A DNA stretch of 64,000 nt from Rikenella microfusus DSM 15922 (GCF_000427365.1 NZ_KE386488.1:1709882-1773881), one strand, 5' to 3'. Shown: positions 35,763 through 44,929, counted from the first letter of the stretch. A program made the numbers and translations. The notes: generated from the letters alone by a model not told the origin.

Positions 35763-37184
35763 TTATTCCATGTAGCTGCTGTTGTCCCAGCAGTGGGTGC
35801 ACAATTCGCTTTTCGGTAGTCCGATGGCATCCACCACATCTTGCAGGCGCTGGAATTTCAACGAAGTGAGCTGTAATTGCTGGCCCATCACTTCGACCAT
35901 TTTGCGGTGTTTTTCCGTCGTATCGTCGGCGTATTCCTGCAAGGTCTCGTCCGAGAGCTTGTCCGTTCCTTCGAGGTCGCGGATCACGCGCCGCGCATAG
36001 AGGTCGAACGTCGAACGCGAGGTCGAGAAGTTCAGAAAACGGCACGGGAAAATCAGCGGCGGACAGGCGATGCGCATGTGTACCTCTTCGACGCCCACCT
36101 CTTTCAGTTTGACGATATTGTCTTTGAGCTGCGTGCCGCGTACGATCGAGTCGTCCATGAAGACGATTTTCGAACCGCGGGTGAACGCCTCGTTCGGCAG
36201 CAGCTTCATTTTCGCCACCAGGTCGCGCATGGCCTGATTCTGCGGCATGAAGCTGCGCGGCCATGTGGGGGTATATTTCACGAACGGACGTTTGTACGGG
36301 ATGCGTTTGGCGTTGCTGTACCCGATCGCGTGTCCGACTCCGGAGTCGGGAATGCCCGCCGCGAAATCGGCGTGTACCTCTTCGTCGCGTGCCGCCATCG
36401 CTGCTCCGCAGCGGTAACGCGCGTCCTCGACGTTGATCCCTTCGTAGCACGACGAGGGGTAGCCGTAATAGACCCAAAGGAACGAACATATCTGTTTCCG
36501 TTCGCCGGGCGCGAGAATGTCGGTGATCCCGTCGCGGGTAAGCTGCACGGCTTCGCCGGGGCCGAGGTCTTTCACGTATTCGTATCCTAAATTCAGGAAC
36601 GACGAGCTTTCGGATGCGGCCACGTATCCGAAGTCGTTTTTCCCGATGATGACGGGCGTGCGTCCGAAACGGTCGCGGGCGGCGTAAATCCCGTGTTCGG
36701 TCAGGATCAGCATCGAGCACGACCCTTTGATGGTCCGTTGTACGTTTTCGATCCCTTCCTTGAAAGTGCGGCTTTGGCTGATGAGGATGGCTACCAGTTC
36801 GGTGGGGTTGATTTCCGAGCCGGATAGTTCGGCGAAGTGGACGTTCTCGCCGAGCAGGCGTTCGGTGATTTCGTCCATGTTTTCGATGCGGGCCACGGTT
36901 ACGATCGAGAAGCGTCCCAGATGGCTGGTGACGGTTACCGGCTGCGATTCGAAGTCGCTGATGATCCCGATTCCGAGACAGGAACCCTCGAATTTCGGCA
37001 GGTCGTCTTCGAATTTGTTCCGGAAGTAGCCGTTTTCGAGGCTGTGGATCGAACGCACGAACCGCTCGCCGTTGAAAAAGGCCAGACCGGCGCGTTTGGT
37101 ACCCAGGTGGGAATGGTAATCCGTACAGTAGAATACGTCGTTGACGCATTCGCGCCGGGAGGCGCAACCGAAAAATCCGCTCAT
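35763..37184 (-). CDS. PurF-like amidophosphoribosyltransferase with Ser in place of the N-terminal Cys
   Basis: 473 residues with the two-domain PurF architecture. The N-terminal Ntn (class II glutamine amidotransferase) domain begins MSGFFGCAS and contains ARDRFGRTPVIIG (about 169-181). The C-terminal phosphoribosyltransferase domain carries the PRPP loop KIVFMDDSIVRGTQ (residues 339-352). In canonical PurF the processed N-terminus is the catalytic Cys (MCGI...); here position 2 is Ser and the nearest Cys is residue 7. Glutamine hydrolysis by the usual mechanism is therefore doubtful, leaving an ammonia-dependent or regulatory role. The gene lies 34 nt downstream of folE on the same strand, so they form an operon. 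Confidence 0.8.
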   Translation of the reverse strand: MSGFFGCASRRECVNDVFYCTDYHSHLGTKRAGLAFFNGERFVRSIHSLENGYFRNKFEDDLPKFEGSCLGIGIISDFESQPVTVTSHLGRFSIVTVARIENMDEITERLLGENVHFAELSGSEINPTELVAILISQSRTFKEGIENVQRTIKGSCSMLILTEHGIYAARDRFGRTPVIIGKNDFGYVAASESSSFLNLGYEYVKDLGPGEAVQLTRDGITDILAPGERKQICSFLWVYYGYPSSCYEGINVEDARYRCGAAMAARDEEVHADFAAGIPDSGVGHAIGYSNAKRIPYKRPFVKYTPTWPRSFMPQNQAMRDLVAKMKLLPNEAFTRGSKIVFMDDSIVRGTQLKDNIVKLKEVGVEEVHMRIACPPLIFPCRFLNFSTSRSTFDLYARRVIRDLEGTDKLSDETLQEYADDTTEKHRKMVEVMGQQLQLTSLKFQRLQDVVDAIGLPKSELCTHCWDNSSYME

Positions 37185-37218
37185 AGGGCTGTGTTATGTG
37201 GTATGGTAAGTAGGTTTC

Positions 37219-37800
37219 TTATCGGAGTTTGTGTGAGATCAGGTTCATGAATTCCTCGCGGGTCTGTAGCTGGGTGAGGAAGGCGCCGGTGAAGGCGGAG
37301 GTGGTGGTGGCGGAGTTCTGTTTCTCCACGCCGCGCATCTGCATGCACATGTGGCTGGCTTCGATCACGACGGCAACGCCGAGCGGGTTCAGGGCCTGCT
37401 GTATGCAGTCGCGGATCTGTACGGTGAGCCGTTCCTGCACTTGCAGCCGGCGGGCAAAGCAGTCCACTACGCGGGGAATTTTCGACAGGCCGGTGATGAA
37501 TCCGTTGGGAATATAGGCGACGTGGGCTTTCCCGTAAAAGGGCACCATGTGGTGCTCGCACAGCGAGTAGAGTTCGATGTCTTTGACTACGACCATCTGT
37601 TTGTATTCTTCCCTGAATCTGGCGGAAAGCAGTATCTGGATCGGGTCTTGCTCGTATCCCTGCGTCATGAAAGAGATGGCTTTGGCTACGCGCTCGGGGG
37701 TCTTGAGCAGCCCTTCGCGCCGGGGATCTTCGCCGAGCAATTCCAGAATGGCTTTATAATGCTGTGCCAACTGCGCGATCTTCTCTTCGTCGTATTCCAT
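37219..37800 (-). CDS. folE: GTP cyclohydrolase I
   Basis: FolE converts GTP to 7,8-dihydroneopterin triphosphate, the first step of tetrahydrofolate synthesis (or queuosine precursors). The 193-residue protein has the zinc-site block [21 protein letters not shown] (Cys81, His84), the fold core [16 protein letters not shown], and the second zinc ligand in [10 protein letters not shown]. It is normal length. It is the first gene of a two-gene operon with the PurF-like gene, so pterin and purine-related enzymes are co-expressed. The upstream region is the TIR element h1. Confidence 0.95.
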   Translation of the reverse strand: MEYDEEKIAQLAQHYKAILELLGEDPRREGLLKTPERVAKAISFMTQGYEQDPIQILLSARFREEYKQMVVVKDIELYSLCEHHMVPFYGKAHVAYIPNGFITGLSKIPRVVDCFARRLQVQERLTVQIRDCIQQALNPLGVAVVIEASHMCMQMRGVEKQNSATTTSAFTGAFLTQLQTREEFMNLISHKLR

Positions 37801-37814
37801 AATGTCGCTAAAAC

Positions 37815-38041
37815 TTAACCGTTCGTTTATTTGTATCGTTCAGGTTTGAGAGAGTTATTCTCATTCTGAAGAACAAGAACGGTTATCTCAAAAGCCTAAA
37901 ACGGTACGGTTAAAATAATGTTTCCGCGCCAGCGGACGGGCCGCAGCCTCCGGGCAGCGGAGGCCCGTAACTCGCATCCGCTCGTCGTTCCTCCGCAGGC
38001 CGCGGCCTTATCAAAAAACCTACAAATAAACGAACGGTTAA
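37815..38041 (+). repeat. Element h1 with perfect 21-bp terminal inverted repeats, containing a d module
   Basis: The left end TTAACCGTTCGTTTATTTG continues to 37835, and the right end at 38021-38041 is its exact complement. Inside lies a hairpin built from GTTTGAGAGAG and GGTTATCTCAAA, then an inverted copy of module d (about 37902-38015), apparently inserted. No flanking duplication is evident. The whole folE-nitroreductase gap is this element. Confidence 0.8.
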
Positions 38042-38042
38042 A

Positions 38043-38639
38043 TTACCATTTATTGTGATGTATGCGTGAAGCGTCGAATTTGTCTTTGGGTTGTTCCGTT
38101 CCGTTGGCATAGCCGAACGGAACCACCGCCAGCGGCATGATCGTTGGCGGCAGCGCTAGTTCCTCCTGTACCGTTACGATACGGTCCGCATTCGGATAGA
38201 CCCCCGTCCAGACCGCCGCCAGTCCCATCGCCTGCGCCGCCAGCAGGAAATTCTGCGTCGCCGCCGAGCAATCCAGATACCACGATTCCGAGAGGCCGCT
38301 GTCGCCGCACACCACCAGCGCCTGAGGCACACGGGCCAGCATCGAGGCGAACGGCAGTCTCGTGGAGAGCGTGTCGAGCGTCGAACGGTCGTTCACCACG
38401 ATGAAATGCCACGGACGGCGGTCTTTCGACGAGGGCGCCGCCATCGCCGCACGTAGCAGGAGTTCCACCGTATCCTGCGGCACCGCCCGTTCCGTGTAAT
38501 GCCTTACACTTCGCCGCAGGGCGATCGTCTCCAGCGTGGGATTCGTCTTTTTCTCCATGTCCGTATTCGTGGTTTTGCCGCATGCGGCCATGCCCGCAGC
38601 CATGGCCGCCAGTACGATCAGGTCGGTGATCCGCTTCAT
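38043..38639 (-). CDS. Nitroreductase-family lipoprotein
   Basis: 198 residues from Met 38639 (MKRITDLIVLAAMAAGMAAC). This is a lipoprotein signal with lipobox Cys20, unusual for a nitroreductase. The mature domain is a small FMN-binding nitroreductase fold: ALRRSVRHYTERAVPQDTVE, AAMAAPSSKDRRPWHFIVV (residues about 72-90), SAATQNFLLAAQAMGLAAVWTG and the C-terminal VPFGYA. Cytosolic relatives reduce nitroaromatics or quinones with NAD(P)H; the periplasmic/outer-membrane location predicted here suggests another electron donor. In-frame Mets upstream lie in the promoter region and are rejected. Confidence 0.85.
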   Translation of the reverse strand: MKRITDLIVLAAMAAGMAACGKTTNTDMEKKTNPTLETIALRRSVRHYTERAVPQDTVELLLRAAMAAPSSKDRRPWHFIVVNDRSTLDTLSTRLPFASMLARVPQALVVCGDSGLSESWYLDCSAATQNFLLAAQAMGLAAVWTGVYPNADRIVTVQEELALPPTIMPLAVVPFGYANGTEQPKDKFDASRIHHNKW

Positions 38640-38669
38640 GATGGTGTATCCCTTTTCCCGTTGTTGCGG

Positions 38670-38677
38670 CAAAGTTA
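38670..38677 (-). promoter_or_regulatory. Promoter -7 box of the nitroreductase gene
   Basis: TAACTTTG on the minus strand, 30 nt before the start codon. Confidence 0.6.
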
Positions 38678-38811
38678 AGATTTCCCCGGACAAATTCATC
38701 CGCGACGGCAATATTTCGCCTCCGTAACGGGTTATAATAAGGCGTCGGAAAAAAGTTTTAAATTTTTTTGAAAATCCAATTGTGAAATGATTAACAATAA
38801 AAATTTATTAC

Positions 38812-38819
38812 TACCTTTG
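38812..38819 (+). promoter_or_regulatory. pckA promoter -7 box
   Basis: TACCTTTG in a strongly AT-rich region. The leader to the ATG is about 80 nt. Confidence 0.7.
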
Positions 38820-38904
38820 TCCCGTGGAAGTGTGCCCGAAGCATCCCTCCCTCCGAAGCAAGGAAGCAGATAAAAGCAATATAAACCATTAAAAACCAAC
38901 TGTT

Positions 38905-40512
38905 ATGTCAATCGACCTGAGCAAGTACGGCATTAAAGACGTGAAGGAGATTCTCCACAACCCGTCTTACGAAGAACTCTACAAAGCTGAGACCTGCAGC
39001 TGCCTGACCGGTTACGAAAAAGGCGTGGACACCGAACTGGGCGCCGTGAACGTGATGACCGGCGTCTTCACCGGCCGCTCGCCCAAAGACAAATACATCG
39101 TCAAGGACGCCACCACCGAAAACACCGTATGGTGGACCTCGGATTTCGCCAAAAACGACAACAAACCGATCACCCCGGCCGTGTGGGACGAACTGAAAAA
39201 GATCGCCACCGCCGAACTGAGCGGCAAGAAACTCTACGTGATGGACACCTTCTGCGGCGCCAACCCGGATACCCGTCTGAAAGTGCGTTTCGTCATGGAA
39301 GTAGCCTGGCAGGCCCACTTCGTGAAAAACATGTTCATCCGTCCGACCGAAGAAGAGCTGAAAAACTACGGCGAACCCGACTTCGTAGTGCTCAACGCTT
39401 CGAAAACCACCAACCCCAACTGGAAAGAAATGGGGCTGAACTCCGAAAACTTCGTAGCTTTCAACCTGACCGAAAAGATGCAGCTCATCGGCGGTACCTG
39501 GTACGGCGGCGAAATGAAGAAAGGGATGTTCTCGATGATGAACTACCTGCTTCCGCTGCGCGGCATCGCTTCGATGCACTGCTCGGCCAACAAGGGCAAA
39601 GACGGCGACGTGGCCATTTTCTTCGGCCTGTCGGGTACCGGCAAAACCACCCTTTCGACCGACCCGAAACGCGAACTGATCGGCGACGACGAACACGGCT
39701 GGGACGATAACGGCGTCTTCAACTTCGAAGGCGGTTGCTACGCCAAGGTCATCAACCTTGATAAAGAGTCCGAACCGGATATCTACAAAGCCATCAAACG
39801 CGATGCCCTGCTCGAAAACGTGACCGTGGACGCCAACGGCAAGATCGACTTCAACGACAAGAGCGTGACCGAAAACACCCGCGTGTCGTACCCGATCTAC
39901 CATATCGAAAACATCGTCAAACCGGTATCGAAAGCAGGTCCCGCCCAGAAGGTGATCTTCCTGACCGCCGACGCGTTCGGCGTGATGCCGCCGGTTTCGA
40001 TCCTGACCCCGGAACAGACCAAATACTACTTCCTGTCGGGCTTCACCGCCAAACTGGCCGGTACCGAACGAGGCATCACCGAGCCGACTCCGACCTTCTC
40101 GGCCTGCTTCGGCGCAGCGTTCCTGACCCTGCATCCGACCAAATACGCCGAAGAGTTGGTTAAACGCATGAAAGCGTCGGGCGCTACCGCTTATATGGTG
40201 AACACCGGCTGGAACGGTACCGGCAAACGTATCTCGATCAAAGATACGCGCGGTATCATCGACGCCATCCTCGACGGTTCGATCGACAAGGCCGAAACCA
40301 AGATGATTCCGATCTTCAACTTCAAGGTTCCGACCGCTCTGCCGGGCGTGGATCCGAAGATCCTCGATCCGCGCGATACCTACGCCGATGCGGCGGAATG
40401 GACCAAGAAAGCGGAAGACCTGGCCGGCCGTTTCGTGAAAAACTTCGAAAAATACACCGACAACGCGGAAGGCAAGGCACTGGTCGCAGCAGGGCCGCAG
40501 CCGACCAAGTAA
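38905..40512 (+). CDS. pckA: Phosphoenolpyruvate carboxykinase (ATP)
   Basis: PckA interconverts oxaloacetate and PEP with ATP/ADP. In gut Bacteroidetes it runs towards oxaloacetate, fixing CO2 for succinate production. The 535-residue protein contains [25 protein letters not shown], the kinase loop [14 protein letters not shown] (about residues 235-248), the metal-binding [21 protein letters not shown] block and [17 protein letters not shown]. The gene uses strongly biased C-ending codons (GAA, AAA, CTG, AAC), as expected for high expression. It has its own AT-rich promoter and a strong terminator. Confidence 0.97.
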   Translation: MSIDLSKYGIKDVKEILHNPSYEELYKAETCSCLTGYEKGVDTELGAVNVMTGVFTGRSPKDKYIVKDATTENTVWWTSDFAKNDNKPITPAVWDELKKIATAELSGKKLYVMDTFCGANPDTRLKVRFVMEVAWQAHFVKNMFIRPTEEELKNYGEPDFVVLNASKTTNPNWKEMGLNSENFVAFNLTEKMQLIGGTWYGGEMKKGMFSMMNYLLPLRGIASMHCSANKGKDGDVAIFFGLSGTGKTTLSTDPKRELIGDDEHGWDDNGVFNFEGGCYAKVINLDKESEPDIYKAIKRDALLENVTVDANGKIDFNDKSVTENTRVSYPIYHIENIVKPVSKAGPAQKVIFLTADAFGVMPPVSILTPEQTKYYFLSGFTAKLAGTERGITEPTPTFSACFGAAFLTLHPTKYAEELVKRMKASGATAYMVNTGWNGTGKRISIKDTRGIIDAILDGSIDKAETKMIPIFNFKVPTALPGVDPKILDPRDTYADAAEWTKKAEDLAGRFVKNFEKYTDNAEGKALVAAGPQPTK

Positions 40513-40534
40513 TTTTCTTCGATAGAGCAACCCT

Positions 40535-40576
40535 GCCGGGGACGTTTCCGTTATTCGGAAACGTCCCCGGCTTTTG
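40535..40576 (+). terminator. pckA terminator
   Basis: 16-bp perfect stem GCCGGGGACGTTTCCG/CGGAAACGTCCCCGGC, loop TTATT, then TTTTGTT. The rest of the 342-nt gap contains a stretch like a t-element end (GGTAAGTTATGCGTGACTTT near 40679-40698) and the next promoter. Confidence 0.9.
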
Positions 40577-40824
40577 TTAAGGAGAGGACTCGCCGACCGG
40601 GAGAAAGGAAACTGTCAGGCGGCGTTTCCGTCGATTCGGAGTAGCGGGATCGCGGTACGGAATACGTGGTTTTCCGAAGGTAAGTTATGCGTGACTTTAT
40701 GCGACTCGGGGTACTTATCTAAAGGACTATGCTTTGCGATCGGTCGTCTTCGGATAAATCCGCATGATGCCTGCTTTTCCGAATTCGGTTCCGGAGGTTT
40801 AACGACAAATTAACACGAGATGAC

Positions 40825-40832
40825 TACCTTTG
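40825..40832 (+). promoter_or_regulatory. Promoter -7 box of the alkaline phosphatase gene
   Basis: TACCTTTG, 22 nt before the ATG. Confidence 0.65.
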
Positions 40833-40854
40833 GGCGAGATAAAACGTCGATCTT

Positions 40855-42180
40855 ATGAAAAAAACACTGTTTTTGCTGTTGTTTCTCGCGGGTCTCGTTT
40901 GCCGGGCCGGCGAACGTCCCAAGTACATCTTCTATTTCATCGGCGACGGCATGGGTCATAACGCCCTGTCGCTGACGGAAGCCTGCCTGGCTTCGGAACA
41001 AGGCGATGACGTCGGGTTCGGCGCCCTCCATTTCACCCGGTTCCCTGTTGTCGGATTCGCTACCACCTGGTGCGCCAACCGCCGGATGACCGACTCCGCC
41101 GCTGCCGGGACGGCCCTCGCTTCCGGCCAGAAGACCTCCGTGGGGACGATCGGCATGAATGCCGAACGGACCGAACCGGTGCAGAGCGTCGCCGTGGCCG
41201 CCAAAGAACAGGGCATGCGTACCGGCGTAGCGACCTCCGTAAGCATCGACCACGCTACTCCGGCCAGTTTCTACGCTCACCAACCGACCCGTAATATGTA
41301 TTACGAGATCGCCATGGACGCCCCGCAGACCGGACTCGACCTTTATGCGGGTTCAGGCTTTCTGAAACCCGAACCGAAACGGCATGTATCGCTTTACGAC
41401 GCGTTGGACAAAGCCGGCTACCGGATCACCCGCGGCGACAACGAAATCGCCGGGCGGCGGGCCGTGCTGATGCAGGAAGAGGGAGCCGATCCCGCCAATC
41501 TGCCGCTGGCCATCGACCGTCGGCCGGGTGACCTGACCCTGCCGGCCGTAACCCGCCGTTCGATCGACTTTCTGATGAAAGACGGCGGCGCCCGGAAAGG
41601 GTTTTTCCTGATGGTCGAAGGCGGACAGATCGACTGGGCCGCCCACAGCAACGACGCAGCAGCATTGGTACAGGAAGTCAGGGATTTCGATTCGGCCATT
41701 TGCGTGGCGCTCGGTTTCTGGCGCGAGCATCCGGACGAGACGCTGATCGTCGTTACTGCCGACCATGAGACGGGAGGCCTGGCGCTGGGGCGCGACAACC
41801 TGGGGTACGATACCTATTTCGGACTGCTCGCAGCGCAGAAATGTTCGAAAGGGGTGTTGAAAGCGGCCATCGAAGCGGCTCCGGACTGGGAAACCGTAAA
41901 AAAACTGCTCGGTGAAAAAATGGGGTTCGGCACGTTGATCGCCGTAACGCCGGAAGAGTGGACGGAACTTGAAGAAACCCATGTGAAAAATGCCGGAAAA
42001 ACGGCAGACCTGGCGGTCGATATTCTGGCCCGCCACGCCGGTACGGGATGGACGACGGGAAGCCATACGGCGACCTACGTGCCTGTATTCGCGATCGGCG
42101 CTTCTTCCGAAATATTCGGCGGGCGGCTGGATAATACGCAGATAGCCGACGGATTGAGGAAATTGATCGGGGCGGAGTGA
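40855..42180 (+). CDS. Secreted alkaline phosphatase
   Basis: 441 residues: a signal peptide (MKKTLFLLLFLAGLVCRA), the metal-binding Asp in FYFIGDGMGHN (D31), the phosphorylated nucleophile Ser81 in TDSAAAGTALASG, VATSVSIDHATPASFYAH, MVEGGQIDWAAHSND, VTADHETGG and GWTTGSHTATYVPVFAIG. These are the PhoA-type residues for two zinc and one magnesium ion. It hydrolyses phosphomonoesters in the periplasm. There is no phosphate-regulon context nearby, so regulation is unknown. The gene symbol is left blank because Bacteroidetes encode several such paralogues. Confidence 0.9.
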   Translation: MKKTLFLLLFLAGLVCRAGERPKYIFYFIGDGMGHNALSLTEACLASEQGDDVGFGALHFTRFPVVGFATTWCANRRMTDSAAAGTALASGQKTSVGTIGMNAERTEPVQSVAVAAKEQGMRTGVATSVSIDHATPASFYAHQPTRNMYYEIAMDAPQTGLDLYAGSGFLKPEPKRHVSLYDALDKAGYRITRGDNEIAGRRAVLMQEEGADPANLPLAIDRRPGDLTLPAVTRRSIDFLMKDGGARKGFFLMVEGGQIDWAAHSNDAAALVQEVRDFDSAICVALGFWREHPDETLIVVTADHETGGLALGRDNLGYDTYFGLLAAQKCSKGVLKAAIEAAPDWETVKKLLGEKMGFGTLIAVTPEEWTELEETHVKNAGKTADLAVDILARHAGTGWTTGSHTATYVPVFAIGASSEIFGGRLDNTQIADGLRKLIGAE

Positions 42181-42271
42181 AAAAATCCGTTTCGCTGCCG
42201 ATTTCTGCCGGCCGGATTTTGAAATGAGGTGAAAAATGCGTTACTTTATAGAGAATTTAAAACTAACGCCT

Positions 42272-42520
42272 ATGAATACCATCACTTTCAACGAGCTGCG
42301 GCGGATCAAAGACAGTCTGCCGAGCGGCAGCATGCAGCGTATTGCGGACGAACTGGGCTTGGATGTGGACACGGTACGCAATTATTTCGGCGGAACGCAT
42401 TACAAAGCGGGTGAAGGAAAACCATTGGGCCTGCATATCGAGCAGGGACCGGACGGCGGCATCGTGACGCTGGACGACCGGACTATTCTGGATAAGGCGC
42501 TGTCCCTTTTGAATCAATAG
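42272..42520 (+). CDS. Small helix-turn-helix-like protein
   Basis: 82 residues. Residues about 18-40 (SGSMQRIADELGLDVDTVRNYFGG) read as a helix-turn-helix: SMQRIADELGLD is the first helix and turn, VDTVRNYFG the recognition helix. A beta-rich tail (GLHIEQGPDGGIVTLDD) follows. Short proteins of this type are common in Bacteroidetes and are probably DNA-binding, but no target is known. Start at 42272 (MNTITFNEL) because the upstream 12 codons are unlike the rest. It sits 91 nt after the phosphatase gene and may be transcribed separately. Confidence 0.65.
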   Translation: MNTITFNELRRIKDSLPSGSMQRIADELGLDVDTVRNYFGGTHYKAGEGKPLGLHIEQGPDGGIVTLDDRTILDKALSLLNQ

Positions 42521-42636
42521 ATCCGATCCTTATTCCGAAACCGGGATGCGGGGCCTCTCCCGACCGGACCGCAGGGATAAGAAAACGGGCGACCGGAAAC
42601 CGTCGTAAGGGGCAGGGATTCCGGTCGCTCCTGTTT

Positions 42637-43992
42637 TCAACGGACTGCTTTCCGGCGTCCGGAACCGTAAAAGAGGACGATCGCGGCCGTGGTCAGGATT
42701 TCCGAAGCCGGCATCGCCAGCCAGATACCCTTGTTTCCCAGCAGGACAGGCAGGAAGACGAAACACGGGACGAGAAAGATAAAACCGCGCAACAGGGCGA
42801 ATGCCGTTGCCGGTCTGACCCGTTCGACACTCTGAAAATAACCGATGCAGGTCAGATTGACGATAAAGCAGACGAACCCGGCGGCGAACCAGGGGAATCC
42901 CTCGATGGCGATCTGCGCCGCCGCTCCGTCGGGCGAGAGGAACAGCCCGACCAGCAGGTCGGGACGCCAGACGAAAGCCGTCGTAACGGCCGCACCGCAG
43001 AGCACGGCTGTCAGCAGTGCGATCCGGAAGACCGCGGATACCCGTTCCCGGTTGCCTGCTCCGAAATTGTAACTGACGATGGGCTGCGCCGACTGGGCGA
43101 TCGCATTGCCCACCATGAATACGAAAGGAGCGTAATAGCAGGCCACGCTGAAAGCCCCGACCCCGTTTTCGCCCATATAGCGTATGAAAGCCCGATTGCC
43201 CATGAACATCAGCATCGCGAGGGTAGCTTCGCCCAGCAGGGCGGACGATCCGATCCGGCACTGGTAACCGATATTGCGCAGCGACAGACGAAGGCTTTTG
43301 GCGCTGCGCTTCAGGGGGCAGAGCCGCAGGCTCCGGGCTCCGGCCGCCAGGTACCAGAGGGCGATCAGGCCGCCGGTGGCGACGCTGATCGCCGTGGCGA
43401 AAGCGGCGCCCATCACGCCCCAGCCCAGCGGGAAGATGAACAGCCAGTCGAGCACGATGTTGAGCAGAGCCGCGATCACGCTGCACCACATCGCCAGCCG
43501 GGGAGCGCCGTCGAGCCGGATGATGAACAGCCCGACGGCGCTCCACATCTGGAACGTCAGCGCCGGGGTGAACCACAGCAGGTAATCGGTAACCAGCGGA
43601 AGCAGGTACTCCGACGAACCGAGCAGGCGGGCGACCGGCCGGGGAAATGCACAGATCAGCGCCGAAGCGACGCCCGTGACGAGGGTCACGAACAGCAGCG
43701 CCTGGGTGACGTTGAGCCGCGCCGTTTTCAGTTTGCCGCGCGACAGGTGCACGGAGGCGACTACCGAACAACCGACGCCGGTCATCAGTCCGAGTCCCTG
43801 GAAGACCATCAGCAGCGGGACATAGATATTGACGGCGGCCAATCCGTCGCTGCCCACGCCGTGGCCGACGAAAATGCCGTCCACGGCGGTGACGGCCGAT
43901 ATGCTGAGCATGCCCAGCAGCGTCGGCACGAAATATTTCCGGAACAGGGAGGGCACCTTCAGTGTGCCCAGATCGAGCGCATCTTTTTCCAT
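42637..43992 (-). CDS. MATE-family efflux transporter
   Basis: A 451-residue protein with twelve hydrophobic segments arranged in two halves (about residues 15-215 and 230-440), with MATE landmarks FVPTLLGMLSISAVTAVDGIFVG in TM1 (DGIFVGHGVG), PLLMVFQGLG and, in the second half, SAQPIVSYNFGAGN. It exports drugs or metabolites using a Na+ or H+ gradient, though the substrate is unknown. Start at 43992 (MEKDALDLGTLKVPSLF), matching the family. The promoter appears about 195 nt upstream, giving a long leader that includes a terminator-like hairpin. Confidence 0.88.
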   Translation of the reverse strand: MEKDALDLGTLKVPSLFRKYFVPTLLGMLSISAVTAVDGIFVGHGVGSDGLAAVNIYVPLLMVFQGLGLMTGVGCSVVASVHLSRGKLKTARLNVTQALLFVTLVTGVASALICAFPRPVARLLGSSEYLLPLVTDYLLWFTPALTFQMWSAVGLFIIRLDGAPRLAMWCSVIAALLNIVLDWLFIFPLGWGVMGAAFATAISVATGGLIALWYLAAGARSLRLCPLKRSAKSLRLSLRNIGYQCRIGSSALLGEATLAMLMFMGNRAFIRYMGENGVGAFSVACYYAPFVFMVGNAIAQSAQPIVSYNFGAGNRERVSAVFRIALLTAVLCGAAVTTAFVWRPDLLVGLFLSPDGAAAQIAIEGFPWFAAGFVCFIVNLTCIGYFQSVERVRPATAFALLRGFIFLVPCFVFLPVLLGNKGIWLAMPASEILTTAAIVLFYGSGRRKAVR

Positions 43993-44079
43993 AGTTGTTT
44001 GTTGTTGGTTAGAAAATCCCAGGTCAGCCGACGGACCGTAGCCTGTGCCGCTCACCCCGGAACGGTGCCGCACGCACAC

Positions 44080-44128
44080 AAAAAAGGCCGGACAGTCCGA
44101 TTGGTTTTACCCAGTCATCTTATCCGGC
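44080..44128 (-). promoter_or_regulatory. Terminator-like hairpin in the MATE gene leader (possible attenuator)
   Basis: On the minus strand, GCCGGA (from 44128) can pair with TCCGGC (to 44087), followed by TTTTTT. It lies between the promoter at 44189-44196 and the gene start. The stem is short and the loop long, so this is tentative. Confidence 0.3.
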
Positions 44129-44188
44129 ATCCGTATGCTGCCCTCCGATGAGGATTACAAAACGTCGTTTCCTTGTTATTTCGCACGG

Positions 44189-44196
44189 CAAAGCTA
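44189..44196 (-). promoter_or_regulatory. Promoter -7 box upstream of the MATE gene
   Basis: TAGCTTTG with TTTG 19 bp upstream on the minus strand, 196 nt before the ATG. Confidence 0.5.
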
Positions 44197-44372
44197 TCCA
44201 TTATCTTCCGGAAATCAAAATCCGCTTTCCCGTCGAACAGGAAAAACGGCCGATGCCGTTGTCCGGGCGGACCGCGGGAAAACGAGCTTGTCCGGAATGG
44301 CGGAACCGATTGCACGATATTTGCATCGGGTGCCGTTCGTCCCGCGTATTGCGGCGACATATCGAAACACCT

Positions 44373-44831
44373 ATGGATATGAAAAAATTATTGCTCAGCC
44401 TGCTTATCGGTTCTGCGCTGTATGTTACGGCCTGCGCCGACGGCAAACCGACCGTCGCCCGGACGACCGATCTGCCGGTACTGGCCCGGAATTTTCTGAA
44501 AAAACACTTTTCGACGCTCGCAGTCAATCAGGTAACGGTCGAAAGCCGCTTTATCGGCAAGAAGTACGAAGTGACGCTCGCCGGGGGCGGCGAAATCGAA
44601 TTCGACAAGAACGGAAACTGGACCAAAATCGACTGCCGGCGCAACGCCATGCCCGAATCGGCGATTCCCGGGAAAATACTCCAATACGTGAAACTGCATT
44701 ATCCCGATTATTTTGTCTCCGTCATCGAAAAAGAGGACGGCGGCTACGAGGTGGAGATGCGGGATATAAGCTCCGGACACGATATCGACCTGGTATTCAA
44801 CGGCCGGCAGGAATTCGTGCGGATCGACTGA
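44373..44831 (+). CDS. PepSY-like periplasmic protein
   Basis: 152 residues: a signal peptide with a possible lipobox (LLSLLIGSALYVTAC, Cys21), then two PepSY-like halves. The repeated pattern is LPVLARNFLKKHF...VTVESRFIGKKYEVTLAGGGEIEFDKNGNW (residues about 33-85) and IPGKILQYVKLHYPDYFVSVIEKEDGGYEVEM (about 97-128). This is the putative beta-lactamase-inhibitor-like PepSY fold (DUF2874) frequent in Bacteroidetes envelopes; function unknown. The start at 44373 (or 44379, MKKLLL) preserves the signal peptide. A terminator follows the gene. Confidence 0.8.
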   Translation: MDMKKLLLSLLIGSALYVTACADGKPTVARTTDLPVLARNFLKKHFSTLAVNQVTVESRFIGKKYEVTLAGGGEIEFDKNGNWTKIDCRRNAMPESAIPGKILQYVKLHYPDYFVSVIEKEDGGYEVEMRDISSGHDIDLVFNGRQEFVRID

Positions 44832-44852
44832 CACGCCCGGCCGGTCGTTCAG

Positions 44853-44895
44853 GCGGTTGCGAGGGGCCGTAAGGTAGCGCAGCCGCTTTTTTTTG
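44853..44895 (+). terminator. Terminator after the PepSY-like gene
   Basis: GCGGTTGCG/CGCAGCCGC stem (one G-U pair) followed by eight T. Confidence 0.7.
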
Positions 44896-44896
44896 T

Positions 44897-44904
44897 TATT
44901 TTTG
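44897..44904 (+). promoter_or_regulatory. nhaD promoter -7 box
   Basis: TATTTTTG, directly after the preceding terminator, 25 nt before the ATG. Confidence 0.6.
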
Positions 44905-44929
44905 TACGGATACCAAGCCTTCCGTCTTC

